Source: Candidatus Sulfotelmatobacter sp.
GTDB lineage: Bacteria > Acidobacteriota > Terriglobia > Terriglobales > Acidobacteriaceae
Assembly (NCBI GenBank): GCA_025462865.1
Contig: JAOAPI010000171.1
Span: forward strand, 62,001-126,000
DNA length: 64,000 bases
Direction of reading: 5' to 3'
Shown here: one piece after another, positions 41,258 through 51,444 of the stretch
Position numbering within the stretch: the first letter of the stretch is position 1
Layout of the letters: each line of letters begins with the position of its first letter
Made by a program: the position numbers and the translations under genes
The notes under the pieces: model-generated
What the model saw: the letters and a program-made list of their open reading frames with translations, nothing else
Told to the model about the DNA's origin: nothing
The model's database searches: none

Positions 41258-44200
41258 ATGGTTCGTGTCTCGAATGTAAGAACGTTTTGTGCAGGTCTGC
41301 TGGTGTTGCTGCTGTTCAGTGTTGTTGCGGTAAATCTTCACGCTCAGGTTGCGGGCGGGACAATCTCAGGAACTGTTTCCGATAGTAGCGGCCGGGTCAT
41401 CAATAACGTCCAGATCACGATTACAAACGTGGCTACCGGAGTCACGCGTGATGTCACCACCAATGACGAAGGCTTTTACTCCGCGCCCAACCTTCTTCCG
41501 GGAACATACGAGGCAAAGTTTTCCGCTGCTGGTTTTAAAATCGAGGAGCGCAAAAGCATCGAGTTGACTGTGGGCGCATCGATTGGGTTGGATCAGACAC
41601 TACGCGTCGGTTCGCTCAACGAAACGGTTGTGGTGCAGAGTGAAGTTCCCGCCGTGCAGCTCTCTACCTCCGACATCAGCGCTGTGGTAAACGCGACCAC
41701 GGTGCGAGAACTGCCGCTCAACGGCCGCAGTTGGACCGACCTGGCGCAGCTTCAGCCCGGCGTGAATGCGATCCAGACCCAGCCTAACTTCTCGGCCGGC
41801 ACTGATCGAGGAAATCGTGGTTTCGGGCAGCAGCTGACCATCTCCGGGGCGCGGCCGCAGCAGAACAACTATCGGTTGGACGGCGTCAGTCTCAACGACT
41901 ACGCCAACGGTGCTCCCGGCAGCGTGTTGGGAGGAAACCTGGGTGTCGACGCGATTGAGGAATTTTCTGTGCTGACCAGCAACTATGCGGCGGACTATGG
42001 CAAGACTTCTGGTGGCGTGGTCAACGCGATCACGCGATCGGGGACGAATCAGATTCACGGCAGCGGTTACGAGTTTCTCCGTAACAGTAAGCTCGACGCG
42101 ATGAATTATTTCGATTCGGGAAAGATTCCGCCCTTTAAGCGAAACCAGTTTGGCGGGACGATCGGCGGCCCGATCGTGAAGGACCATACGTTCTTCTTCG
42201 CTGACTATGAAGGCATCCGGCAATCGAAGGGCATCTCGGCATTGACTTTTGTACCGTCGGAAAACGCACGCAACGGGCTCATGTGCTCAAACCCGGCGGG
42301 ATCGGATCCCTCTAATCCTTGCTCGACCTCCCAGCTCCCAGCGGCAGCGAACACAGATGCGAATGGGGTGGACCTCAATGCCAAGGCCTACCTCACTTTC
42401 TATCATTTGCCCAATGGAGCCATTATTGGAAACGGAGATACAGGGGAATACACTTTTGCGGGCCAGCAGATTGTCAACGAGAACTTCCTCACCACGCGGG
42501 TGGACCACAAATTTTCCAACAGCGACAGTCTATTCGGTACATACATGTTCGACAAAACTCCGTACTCGTCTCCTGACGGACTGAACAACGTTGAGTTCAC
42601 CACGTTGACCTCGCGACAGTTCCTGGCGATAGAGGAGACCCACATCTTCACGCCGAGATTTGCCAACTCTGTCCGCATCGGCGGCAACCACGAGAACGTG
42701 GCCAACAATCAAAGCCTAAAAGCGCTCAATCCTGACGCTACCAGAGTCGACCTGGGCGTAGGGGGTTCGTCATTCGCGGACCGGGCGGCGGCTCAAGTTC
42801 TGGTTGGTGGATTGACTGACTTTACCGGAGGGATTGGAGGGAGCCCCACCTATTTCTACCATTGGAATTCTGCCCAAGTCTATGATGACGCCTTCTTCAC
42901 CAAAGGCACGCATTCCATTCGGTTCGGTGTTGCTGCCGAGCGAATGTTTCTCAACGTACTCGCCGATACGGATCCAAATGGAATCTGGAATTTCGACAGT
43001 GTGCAGGGATTTCTTACCAACCAGCCCACCAGATTCCAAGGGGGAATTGCCAGCACACTCTCGCCGCGCAATCTGCGGCAGAATCTTATCGGTCTGTATC
43101 TACAGGATGACTGGCGCGCGCGGCCAAATCTGACTCTCAATCTCGGCTTGCGCTACGAAATGTCGACCGTGATAAGCGAGACTAGCGGCAAGCTGGCAAA
43201 CCTGAGGAGCATCACCGATGTAAATGCCCACCTGGGTAATCCATTCTTCAGCAATCCCACGCTGAAAGATTTTGAGCCGCGCGTCGGCTTTGCATGGGAT
43301 CCATTGCGAAATGGAAAAACTGCCGTTCGCGGCGGAATTGGGATGTTCGATGTTCAGCCGCTGCCCTATCAGTACATTCTTCTGGCTACCCAGGCAGTAC
43401 CGTTCTTTAAGTACACCGTGGTTAAGACGCCTACGGACGAATGCATCCCCCCGCTCAATGCGTGTCCCAATCCGTTTCCTAACTTTGGCGGCCAGGACGT
43501 TTCCTTTCCCGTGAACCGGTTGCGTACTACGTACGCCGAGCCAAATCCAAAACGCAACTACGTGGTGCAGTGGAATCTAAATGTGCAGCAGCAGCTCACG
43601 CCGAGCGTGGCCGCCATGGTTGCCTACGTGGGGTCGCGTGGTATACATCAGCCATTCCGGGTTGATGACGCCAATCTGGTGATCCCGGCTTCGACTTCGG
43701 CAGGATACGTGTGGCCGTTTGACCCCGCCTCGGGGGCCGCATTGGATCCGATCAATCCGCACTTCGGTTCAATCCGAGGAATGTTCTATGACGGACACTC
43801 CTACTACAACGCTCTTGAAACTCAACTGGCCAAGCGCATGAGCCACGGCTTGCAATTGCAGGGCACTTTCACGTGGAGTAGAAGCATTGATACCAGCTCA
43901 GCCTCGGTTGCAGGCGACACATTTGGTAATTCCATTTCAAGTCTTCACTGGTTCAACATGAGGTTGAGCCGCGGTCCCTCGGATTTCAATGTTGGGAAGA
44001 CCCTGGTAGTTAACGGCACCTGGCAGGTTCCGACACCGAAGTCTCTTGAGGGGCCTGCCCAATGGGCGTTGGGCGGATGGGAACTAGGACTCATCTTCAC
44101 CGCCAGTGGTGGAGTCCCATTCACCCCTACCTGGGGAACAGGCTCAGACCCCGCCGGTACGAACAGCGGCGACGATTGGGCATTTGTGAACCGGCTGGGT

Positions 44201-44713
44201 GGATCCGGCTGCAAGTCACTTACGAGGCCCGGGAATCCTGCGAATTACGTCAAGACGGAATGTTTCCAGGTTCCCACGGCGCCGGATCCTACTTTCTGGG
44301 GCGCGAACTGCAACCCGATGCCGAACAGTCTGGTCGACTCGAACGGCAATCAAATCACGATTGCTAATCCCCAGACTCCGGCTCTTGACGGAGCTGGTTG
44401 GCTTCCAGCTTTGCCATGCTTTAACCTCCGCGGCAACGCAGGGCGCAACATTCTGGTTGGTCCAGGCGTCACGTCGCTGGACTTCTCCTTGTTTAAGAAC
44501 AATTACATAAAAAGGATCTCGGAGAGATTCAACATTCAGTTCCGCGCAGAGATTTTCAACATTCTCAATCATCCAAACTTTGCTCCGCCCTCCACGCCTA
44601 CGAACACGGACATTTTTGATGGGACGGGAGCCTTAAACCCTGTGGTGGGCAGGTTGACCTCGACTACGACTACGGCGCGGGAGATTCAGGTCGCCGTGAA
44701 AGTGATTTTCTAG
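41258..44713 (+). CDS. TonB-dependent receptor, Oar-like, with N-terminal carboxypeptidase-regulatory-like domain
   Basis: 1151 residues. Signal peptide (LLVLLLFSVVAVNLHAQ) then a CarboxypepD_reg/CNA-B-like domain (GTISGTVSDSSGRVINNVQITITN, GFYSAPNLLPGTYEAKFSAAGFK) about 30-110. Plug domain about 120-240 (VRELPLNGRSWTDLAQLQPGV, YRLDGVSLNDYANG, YAADYGKTSGGVVNAITRSGTN). A beta-barrel to the terminal IQVAVKVIF ending in Phe. It would import large or complexed substrates. It precedes a catabolic cluster with MFS and propeller proteins; ligand unknown. AAGGGAG lies upstream of the ATG. Confidence 0.92.
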   Translation: MVRVSNVRTFCAGLLVLLLFSVVAVNLHAQVAGGTISGTVSDSSGRVINNVQITITNVATGVTRDVTTNDEGFYSAPNLLPGTYEAKFSAAGFKIEERKSIELTVGASIGLDQTLRVGSLNETVVVQSEVPAVQLSTSDISAVVNATTVRELPLNGRSWTDLAQLQPGVNAIQTQPNFSAGTDRGNRGFGQQLTISGARPQQNNYRLDGVSLNDYANGAPGSVLGGNLGVDAIEEFSVLTSNYAADYGKTSGGVVNAITRSGTNQIHGSGYEFLRNSKLDAMNYFDSGKIPPFKRNQFGGTIGGPIVKDHTFFFADYEGIRQSKGISALTFVPSENARNGLMCSNPAGSDPSNPCSTSQLPAAANTDANGVDLNAKAYLTFYHLPNGAIIGNGDTGEYTFAGQQIVNENFLTTRVDHKFSNSDSLFGTYMFDKTPYSSPDGLNNVEFTTLTSRQFLAIEETHIFTPRFANSVRIGGNHENVANNQSLKALNPDATRVDLGVGGSSFADRAAAQVLVGGLTDFTGGIGGSPTYFYHWNSAQVYDDAFFTKGTHSIRFGVAAERMFLNVLADTDPNGIWNFDSVQGFLTNQPTRFQGGIASTLSPRNLRQNLIGLYLQDDWRARPNLTLNLGLRYEMSTVISETSGKLANLRSITDVNAHLGNPFFSNPTLKDFEPRVGFAWDPLRNGKTAVRGGIGMFDVQPLPYQYILLATQAVPFFKYTVVKTPTDECIPPLNACPNPFPNFGGQDVSFPVNRLRTTYAEPNPKRNYVVQWNLNVQQQLTPSVAAMVAYVGSRGIHQPFRVDDANLVIPASTSAGYVWPFDPASGAALDPINPHFGSIRGMFYDGHSYYNALETQLAKRMSHGLQLQGTFTWSRSIDTSSASVAGDTFGNSISSLHWFNMRLSRGPSDFNVGKTLVVNGTWQVPTPKSLEGPAQWALGGWELGLIFTASGGVPFTPTWGTGSDPAGTNSGDDWAFVNRLGGSGCKSLTRPGNPANYVKTECFQVPTAPDPTFWGANCNPMPNSLVDSNGNQITIANPQTPALDGAGWLPALPCFNLRGNAGRNILVGPGVTSLDFSLFKNNYIKRISERFNIQFRAEIFNILNHPNFAPPSTPTNTDIFDGTGALNPVVGRLTSTTTTAREIQVAVKVIF

Positions 44714-44717
44714 TTTT

Positions 44718-44753
44718 TGCCGGCACCCGGTTGTGCCCATCCGGGTGCTGGCA
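44718..44753 (+). terminator. Strong hairpin after the receptor gene
   Basis: TGCCGGCACCCGG (44718-44730), loop, CCGGGTGCTGGCA (44741-44753): 13-bp arms with one wobble, 5 bp after the stop. No immediate T-run, so it may end transcription or stabilise the mRNA. It includes the GTG-like frame opening at 44731, which argues against that start for the next gene. Confidence 0.6.
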
Positions 44754-44838
44754 CTCTCTACTGAGACCGTTGGTTTCTTTTTTGCCCTGCAGATCTTTGT
44801 CCCACAAATCTTTGTCCTGGAAATCTACGAGCCGGAAC

Positions 44839-46722
44839 ATGTACAACTCGATACTGCTGCTGGTTGCAGTCGCGCTGGTCTTTTCTTCTGAGACGAAGCA
44901 GGTTGCGGCAGAGGGTCCACTACCCCAAACCAGCTTAGCGCAGTCGTCACAGGGCAGACTGCAGTCAGAGCCGTCTCTCGACTACGAGACGTACCGCACC
45001 CGCATTGAGCCGGTCTTCCTTAAGAAGCGTCAGGATGGTGTGCGCTGTTACGACTGTCATTCTGTCCTGTCTACAAGATTGCGGCTGCAGCCACTCCCGA
45101 CGGGAAGTTCGTCGTGGACCGAGGAGCAATCGCGGCGCAACTTCGAGGCTGTCTCCCAACTGGTGACGCCGTGCGCTCCCATGAAAAGCCGGCTCGTGCT
45201 TCATCCTCTGGCGAGCGAGGCGGGAGGGGACCCGTCGCATACCGGTGGCAAATTCTGGACGTCGCAGAGCGATCCGGAGTGGCAAATGCTCGCCGATTGG
45301 GTCGGGAAATGCTCCGCCCAGCCACCAGATGTCCCGGCCAATTCTCCTTCCATGCAAACGGCGGCACTCAGCTTCGAGATATTCAAAACCAGGGTCCAGC
45401 CGATTTTCCTGAAGAACCGTCCGGGACACGCGCGCTGCTACGGTTGTCATATTCTCGCAGCCCGGAATTTCCGTCTCGAGGAGTTGTCTCCGGGCACCAC
45501 GGAATGGACTGAGGAACAGTCCCGTCACAACTTCCAGAGCGCCCTTCAGCAGGTTGTTCCAGGCGATCCCGGTTCAAGCAGACTTCTGCTCCATCCCCTG
45601 GCGCCCGAAGCAGGAGGAGATTCATTTCATTCGGGTGGCAGGCAATTCGCATCTCAGAACGACCCGGACTGGCTCGCTATGGCGGAATGGGTGCGCAATC
45701 GCGATGCGAGCACTGCGGAGTCACGGTCTGCGTCGGTTGCGCCCTCAGTCTACGTCTACGTTACTAACAGCGCGTCCGACACGGTCGATGTTGTCGACGC
45801 GGCAACAAACAAGGTTGTGAAGGTGATACACGGCATTGAATTACCACATGGCATTGTGTTCTCCCCCGATGGAACACGAATCTACCTCAGCAACGAAGCT
45901 GAGAGCGTGCTCGATGTGGTGGATCGAAAGAGTGGAGACATTCTGCAAAAAGTACCACTCAGCGGCCACCCGAATAACCTCACCATCACCAAAGACGGAA
46001 GCCGGGTCCTGGTGGGCATCCGCGCACAGCCGGGGTTCGTCGATGTCATCGACACAGGCTCGTTCAAGCGGCTGAAATCCATTCCCGTCGACGGGCCTGT
46101 ACACAACATATATGTCACGCCGGACGGCAAATATGCAGTCAGCGGCTCCCTCGAAAACAAGGTCGCCACCATCATCGATCTTCAAACCCAAAAAGCAGCG
46201 TGGACGGTCAAATTTCAAAGCGGAGTTCGGCCCATGGCCTTTGAGACAAATGCCGACGGATCCACGCGACGCATCTTCGCCCAACTCTCGGGATTCCACG
46301 GATTCGCGGTGATCGACTTCGCCCGGCGCGAGCAGGTGGCGCAGATCAAGTTGCCTGACGAGCCTGGGGGGTTCGGAATCGCTGAGGGACGGTTAGGAGT
46401 TCCCTCTCACGGAATCGGAGTAGCGCCCGATGGTAAATCATTGTGGATCAACAGCACACTCGCCAACGCCGTCTTCGAATACTCATTGCCGGATCTGCAG
46501 TTGATCGGACATGCGCAATTGCTAGAGGTTCAGCCGCTGGGGCGTGCACGAAGCGGAGCTGTGCCGGAGTGGATCACGTTCACGCCCGATAGCAAACGGG
46601 TGTACGTGTCGGATTCCGCCGCTCAGTGCGTCTCTGTCATTGACACAAAAACTTTGAAAGAAGTCGCCATCATCCCGGTAGGCGAGGTGCCGAAGCGCAT
46701 GAATACTTTAGTTTTGCGCTGA
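44839..46722 (+). CDS. Di-CxxCH cytochrome-like protein fused to a YVTN beta-propeller
   Basis: 627 residues from ATG 44839; the signal peptide (ILLLVAVALVFSSETKQVAA) begins here. Two duplicated modules of about 125 residues each carry a CxxCH heme site, C70-Y-D-C73-H74 and C200-Y-G-C203-H204, with matching FxxRxxPxFLKxR and SWTEEQSRxNF motifs. Then a seven-bladed YVTN propeller (VTNSASDTVDVVDAATNKVVKVI, SPDGTRIYLSNEAESVLDVVD). It should be periplasmic and could pass electrons or bind ligand. No family name for the fusion is known to me. Confidence 0.78.
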   Translation: MYNSILLLVAVALVFSSETKQVAAEGPLPQTSLAQSSQGRLQSEPSLDYETYRTRIEPVFLKKRQDGVRCYDCHSVLSTRLRLQPLPTGSSSWTEEQSRRNFEAVSQLVTPCAPMKSRLVLHPLASEAGGDPSHTGGKFWTSQSDPEWQMLADWVGKCSAQPPDVPANSPSMQTAALSFEIFKTRVQPIFLKNRPGHARCYGCHILAARNFRLEELSPGTTEWTEEQSRHNFQSALQQVVPGDPGSSRLLLHPLAPEAGGDSFHSGGRQFASQNDPDWLAMAEWVRNRDASTAESRSASVAPSVYVYVTNSASDTVDVVDAATNKVVKVIHGIELPHGIVFSPDGTRIYLSNEAESVLDVVDRKSGDILQKVPLSGHPNNLTITKDGSRVLVGIRAQPGFVDVIDTGSFKRLKSIPVDGPVHNIYVTPDGKYAVSGSLENKVATIIDLQTQKAAWTVKFQSGVRPMAFETNADGSTRRIFAQLSGFHGFAVIDFARREQVAQIKLPDEPGGFGIAEGRLGVPSHGIGVAPDGKSLWINSTLANAVFEYSLPDLQLIGHAQLLEVQPLGRARSGAVPEWITFTPDSKRVYVSDSAAQCVSVIDTKTLKEVAIIPVGEVPKRMNTLVLR

Positions 46723-46738
46723 CAGTGACTACTAAAGA

Positions 46739-48139
46739 GTGGCGGTAGTCGCATTCAAAAGCCACGGAGGGTATTTGCAAAAGTCCGTCAAGCAAGGTCC
46801 AGAACAGGCCGCTGGTGGCGCGTCTACGGAAGGCAGGCTTTCGACCGCCGTTCCTGACGTCGCCCAGCGCGCCAGGCGCCGCATTGGCCGGCGGCTCCTG
46901 CCATTTCTATTCCTGCTCTACGTGATCGCGTTTCTCGATCGCATGAACGTTGGGGCCGCGGCGCTCCAGATGCCCCATGATCTCGGGTTCAGCGAAGGTG
47001 TGATTGGGTTGGGAGCTGGGATTTTCTTTCTCGGTTATTTCCTGCTAGAGATCCCCGGCGCGCTGATCGTTGAGCGATGGGGAGCTCGCCGCTGGATCGC
47101 GCGCATCATGATTACGTGGGGATTGATGACGGTGTTGATGGCGTTCATCCACACCTCGCGGCAGTTTTATATTGTGCGATTCCTGGTAGGCGCTGCGGAG
47201 GCGGGCTTCCTGCCGGGTGTGATCGTGTATCTGACGTATTGGTTCCGATATCAGGATCGGGCCAAGGCGGTCGCATTTTTCTACGCTGCTAATCCTCTTT
47301 CCTATGTGATCGGCTCGCCGGTGGCGGGCTTGCTGCTGGGACTCTCGTGGCTGGGAATGAGAGGATGGCGATGGTTGTTCATCATCGAAGGAATTCCCGC
47401 AGTCGTGGTAGGGATAATCACTCTCTGGTATTTAACGGATTGGCCGCGGGATGCGGATTGGCTTCCCGCCGACGAAAAAGTATGGATCGCCACCGAGTTA
47501 GAGCGGGAAAAAGAAGCCAAGAAGCTTCGCCATTCCTACAGCGTGTGGCAGGCCCTGCGTCATCGAGACGTGATATTGCTGACGGCATGTTACTTCTGCG
47601 CCATGACCGGCAGTTACGGCATTGCGTTTTGGCTGCCGACTATTTTAAAGCGCCTCTCGGGAAAGAGTGATCTGAAGGTGACGCTGCTGGCGGCCCTCCC
47701 CTACATCGCGGCATTCGTCACGCAGCAGGTGAATGGCTGGCACTCCGATCGCACTCGAGAACGCCGCTGGCACGCCGCGATACCTGTCTTCCTGTGCGGA
47801 GTGGCGCTTGCTTTCGCGGTTCTCTACCGTACCAACCTGGCAGTCTCCATTGGACTTTTTATTATCGCCGGCGGGTCGTTTTATGGCTTTCAGCCAGTGT
47901 TTTGGGCAGTGCCAACACTGTTTCTGAGCGAGTCAGCTGCTGCCGCGTCCATTGGGCTGATCAACGCTGTGGGCAATTTAGGCGGATTTGTGGGGCCGAT
48001 GGTGATGGGCTATCTGGCCCACCGCACGCATTCTTTTTCCGCAGGTCTGTTGTATCTGGTGGCGAGTCTGTTTGTGTCAGGCTGTCTGATGCTGGCGGTG
48101 GGAAGGCAGGTTCCGGATGGGGCAGTAAGTTCGAGCTGA
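46739..48139 (+). CDS. MFS transporter, anion:cation symporter (ACS) type
   Basis: 466 residues, GTG start 46739. About 50 polar residues precede the first helix. Signature segments are FLDRMNVGAAALQMPHDLGFSEG, GGAGIFFLGYFLLEIPGALIVERWGARRWIARI, LVGAAEAGFLPGVIVYLTYWFRYQDRAKAVAFF and a DGxxSDR-like GWHSDRTRERRWH. The family includes tartrate, galactarate and phthalate permeases. Sixteen bp after the cytochrome-propeller gene and 18 bp before a propeller gene. Confidence 0.86.
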   Translation: MAVVAFKSHGGYLQKSVKQGPEQAAGGASTEGRLSTAVPDVAQRARRRIGRRLLPFLFLLYVIAFLDRMNVGAAALQMPHDLGFSEGVIGLGAGIFFLGYFLLEIPGALIVERWGARRWIARIMITWGLMTVLMAFIHTSRQFYIVRFLVGAAEAGFLPGVIVYLTYWFRYQDRAKAVAFFYAANPLSYVIGSPVAGLLLGLSWLGMRGWRWLFIIEGIPAVVVGIITLWYLTDWPRDADWLPADEKVWIATELEREKEAKKLRHSYSVWQALRHRDVILLTACYFCAMTGSYGIAFWLPTILKRLSGKSDLKVTLLAALPYIAAFVTQQVNGWHSDRTRERRWHAAIPVFLCGVALAFAVLYRTNLAVSIGLFIIAGGSFYGFQPVFWAVPTLFLSESAAAASIGLINAVGNLGGFVGPMVMGYLAHRTHSFSAGLLYLVASLFVSGCLMLAVGRQVPDGAVSSS

Positions 48140-48157
48140 AGGGAAGAAGGCTCATAA

Positions 48158-49192
48158 ATGTTGACATCAAAAACCCGTTTATTCGCAGGAATGTTTGTTT
48201 GTTGCATTCTGGCTTTGAGCGCGGAGAATTCATCAGCACAAAGCTTCAAACTTTACGTGGGAAACAGCCGCGGGGACGACATCAGCGTTATTGATATTGC
48301 CTCTCTGAAAGTGACTGGAGAACTCAAGGCCGGCGAGCACGTGCATGGAGTATGCGTTCAGGCCGACGGCAAGCGGCTGTTCGCCACCGTCGAGATGGAC
48401 CAGACTCTGAGAATTATCGACACCTCGAGCCAGCAAACCATTGGCAGTGTGAAGGTGTCAGGGCGTCCGAACCAGTGCGCCGCGACTCCGGATGGAAAAT
48501 ATGTGGTAGTTCCGATCCGTGATAAAGACAGCGTCGACATTGTGGATGTGAACCAGCAAAAGATTGTGAAGAACTTGGCCATCAAAGAGCCGCACAATGC
48601 GCTGAACACAGGCAACAACCGTTACATCTACGTGAGTTCGATGGGCTCACACGAAATCGACCTGATCGATCTGGAGAAGATGGATTTCGTTGCCCACATT
48701 CCCGCCGGCGGCCGTCCCCGGCCCTACGTGGTTTCGTCGGATGGAAATACGATGTACGTCGCGGTCGCCGATCTGCACGGATTTGTCATCGTCGATATCC
48801 CGGAAAATAAAGTTCTTGAGCAGGTGAAAATACCTTCCGAACACGCGACTCTACGAAAGTTGGAATACGAAAGCCAGGACACTCTCACTCACGGTTTGGC
48901 GCTTACTCCGGATGGAAGCGAGCTCTGGGTCTCAAGCCTTTTGGATGACGCCATGTATATCTATGACATCAAGGCGAAAAAAGTTACGGGAAGAGTAAGC
49001 ACGGGCACGGGTCCAAACTGGATAGTGTTCACCCCCGATGGCAAGTATGCCTGCATCAGCAATACCGACACTGACGATGTTTCCATCATTGACGCGAAAA
49101 CGCGACGTGAAGTCACACGGGTGAAGGTGGGAAAGGTTCCGAAAAGGCTGGCGGTGGCGACTGCTGTTGTCCCACGTGGCAAGCTCCGCTGA
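48158..49192 (+). CDS. Secreted YVTN-type beta-propeller protein
   Basis: 344 residues with signal peptide (FVCCILALSAENSSAQ). Six to seven repeats such as YVGNSRGDDISVIDIASLKVTGEL, QADGKRLFATVEMDQTLRIID, ATPDGKYVVVPIRDKDSVDIVD and TPDGKYACISNTDTDDVSIIDAKTRREV. It shares layout with the propeller of the 44839 protein. Periplasmic or surface binding role likely; ligand unknown. Confidence 0.84.
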   Translation: MLTSKTRLFAGMFVCCILALSAENSSAQSFKLYVGNSRGDDISVIDIASLKVTGELKAGEHVHGVCVQADGKRLFATVEMDQTLRIIDTSSQQTIGSVKVSGRPNQCAATPDGKYVVVPIRDKDSVDIVDVNQQKIVKNLAIKEPHNALNTGNNRYIYVSSMGSHEIDLIDLEKMDFVAHIPAGGRPRPYVVSSDGNTMYVAVADLHGFVIVDIPENKVLEQVKIPSEHATLRKLEYESQDTLTHGLALTPDGSELWVSSLLDDAMYIYDIKAKKVTGRVSTGTGPNWIVFTPDGKYACISNTDTDDVSIIDAKTRREVTRVKVGKVPKRLAVATAVVPRGKLR

Positions 49193-49259
49193 ACTGTTTT
49201 TAATGTCCCTTTAATGCGGGTTTAAGGTTCGTTTGAGATCGTAAAACTGGAGGATCCAC

Positions 49260-50282
49260 TTGAATTTATCTAAAGCTACGCTCTTGTCGACAGTACTTCT
49301 GGCTTTTGCCATCGGCGTTTCGGCGCAGGAGAAAGCTCCATTAAAACTCTTGCACGCGACGCCGATACCGGAACTTAAAGACGGTGATTTCGACCACTTG
49401 ACCGCCGACGTTGCGGGCAACCGGCTCTTTGTCACCGCGGAGGAAAACTCTAAAGTTCTGGTTTTCGATCTGAAGACCGACAAGCTCATCCACACCATCG
49501 CAGATCTGAAGGCGCCGCACTCAATGCTTTATCGGGAGGACCTGAAGAAGCTTTTTGTGGCCGATAGCGACCTGGGCGAAGTGAAGATTTACGACACCGA
49601 TTCCTACAAGCCCGCGGGAAGTATTAAAGTTCGCGAAGGAGCGGACGCCAGCGCTTACGATTCTGCCTCGAAATTGTATTACGTCGTGAACGGCGGCAAA
49701 GATGCCAAGCTGCCGAATGCCTACATCACCATTATCAACGTGGACGCGGGCAAAACTGAAGGCGATATCAAGATCGACTCCAACGATGTTGAGGGGGTGG
49801 CCTTCGAAAAATCAGGGCCGCGAATGTTCGTAAATGTGCGCGGGAACAACGCGGTGGAAGTATATGACCGTAAGACCCGCACCCTGTTGAATACCTGGTC
49901 GACTGCCGAGGCGGGAAAGAACCCCACGTCCATGTCCTTCGACGAGTCTGCACATCGTCTGTTTTTAGGTACTCGCGTTCCAGCAAAACTGGTAGTGCTG
50001 GATTCTGACTCGGGCAAGGTCGTCACCAGTTATCCGGCCGCCGCAATGGTCGATGACATGGCATACGACTCCGCGAGCAAGCGCATCTACTTTGCTGGAA
50101 CGGAATTTCTCGACGTCTTCCGCGAAACCGATGCCGACCACTTCGATCGCATCGGGCACATCCCGACCGCGTTCCGGGCCAAGACGGGCGTCCTGGTCCC
50201 TGAGTTAAAACGCTTCTACCTGGCAGTTCCGCACCACGAGAAACAGACGGCAGAATTGCGTGTGTACGAGGTTTTGCCGTAG
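49260..50282 (+). CDS. Second secreted beta-propeller protein
   Basis: 340 residues. TTG start 49260 with GGAGG 6 bp upstream. Signal LLSTVLLAFAIGVSAQ. Repeats include ELKDGDFDHLTADVAGNRLFVTAEENSKVLVFD, DLKKLFVADSDLGEVKIYD and SGPRMFVNVRGNNAVEVYD. Likely part of the same transcript as the preceding genes (67-bp gap). Convergent with the dehydrogenase gene at 50330. Confidence 0.83.
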   Translation: MNLSKATLLSTVLLAFAIGVSAQEKAPLKLLHATPIPELKDGDFDHLTADVAGNRLFVTAEENSKVLVFDLKTDKLIHTIADLKAPHSMLYREDLKKLFVADSDLGEVKIYDTDSYKPAGSIKVREGADASAYDSASKLYYVVNGGKDAKLPNAYITIINVDAGKTEGDIKIDSNDVEGVAFEKSGPRMFVNVRGNNAVEVYDRKTRTLLNTWSTAEAGKNPTSMSFDESAHRLFLGTRVPAKLVVLDSDSGKVVTSYPAAAMVDDMAYDSASKRIYFAGTEFLDVFRETDADHFDRIGHIPTAFRAKTGVLVPELKRFYLAVPHHEKQTAELRVYEVLP

Positions 50283-50329
50283 CGACGTACGAACTTCGCC
50301 AACTACACGACGAGTCAGGGGGGGAGGCT

Positions 50330-51406
50330 TCATCGAGGGACGGTGACCGCCGAAAGTTCGGCGGCGATGACCTCTCCCATGTCTCTGGTGCTCGCATGGC
50401 CGCCGATGTCGCGGGTTCGAACATCGGAATGCGCCAGCACTTTGAAGATGGCTTGTTCGATGGCATGAGCCGCCTGTTTCTCGCCTAGATGTTCCAGCAT
50501 CATCGCGCCCGACCATATCTGGGCTACCGGATTAGCGATACCTTTCCCTGCAATGTCGGGGGCAGAACCATGCACCGGCTCAAAGGTCGAGGGAAATTCC
50601 CTTTCAGGATTAATATTGGCCGATGGTGCGAGTCCCATCGATCCCACGACCGCTGCGCCCAGATCAGAAAGAATATCGCCGAACAGATTCGATCCCACCA
50701 CCACATCAAACCAGTCGGGATGAGCGACAAAATGCGCGGTCAGAATGTCGATGTGGTACTGATCAGTTTTTACGTCTGGATACTTTTTTGAAATCGCCGC
50801 GAAGCGTTCGTCCCAAAAGGGCATGGAGTAGACAATGCCGTTAGACTTGGTGGCCGAGGTAACATGCTTTTTGCGCGTGCGAGCAAGTTCGAAGGCATAA
50901 GTAATGATGCGGTCGCAGCCGCGTCGGGTGAAGATGCTTTGCTGTATCGCCATGTCGAACTCGGTATTTCGATTCATCCGCCCGCCAACCTCGGAGTATT
51001 CCCCCTCGTTGTTTTCCCGGATGATGACGAAGTCAATGTCCCCGGCCTTGCGGCCGCTCAGCGGACTTGTGATGCCTTGCAGCAGGCGCGCCGGGCGAAG
51101 GCAGACGTACTGCTGAAATGTTCGGCGAATTGGAATCAGCAAGCCCCATAGCGAAACATGGTCGGGCACTCCGGGATAGCCGACCGCGCCCAGGTAGATG
51201 GCGTCAAACGCGCGCAGTTGCTCGAGACCGTCTTCCGGCATCATACGGCCAGTCTTGGCGTATCGCTCGCAACTCCAATCGAAACGCTCCCACGAGAACG
51301 CCAAATCAAAATGGCGGCCGGCCGCCTCGATCACTCGAATGCCTTCGGAAACTACTTCTCGTCCAATGCCGTCGCCTTCGATCACCGCTATTTTGTAGTT
51401 CTTCAA
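50330..51406 (-). CDS. Tartrate/D-malate dehydrogenase family (beta-decarboxylating)
   Basis: 358 residues of the isocitrate/isopropylmalate dehydrogenase fold. Family cues are EGDGIGREV near the N-terminus, FDAIYLGAVGYPGVPDHVSLWGLLIPIRRTFQQYVCLRPARLL, FVIIRENNEGEYSEVGGRMN, and FEPVHGSAPDIAGKGIANPVAQIWSGAMML. The DHVSLWGL wording favours the tartrate or D-malate group over LeuB. Oxidative decarboxylation with NAD and a metal ion. It closes a three-gene minus unit. Confidence 0.85.
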   Translation of the reverse strand: MKNYKIAVIEGDGIGREVVSEGIRVIEAAGRHFDLAFSWERFDWSCERYAKTGRMMPEDGLEQLRAFDAIYLGAVGYPGVPDHVSLWGLLIPIRRTFQQYVCLRPARLLQGITSPLSGRKAGDIDFVIIRENNEGEYSEVGGRMNRNTEFDMAIQQSIFTRRGCDRIITYAFELARTRKKHVTSATKSNGIVYSMPFWDERFAAISKKYPDVKTDQYHIDILTAHFVAHPDWFDVVVGSNLFGDILSDLGAAVVGSMGLAPSANINPEREFPSTFEPVHGSAPDIAGKGIANPVAQIWSGAMMLEHLGEKQAAHAIEQAIFKVLAHSDVRTRDIGGHASTRDMGEVIAAELSAVTVPR

Positions 51407-51444
51407 GATTCCTCGCAGTTCCAGAATTTTTCCGCCACACTTAT

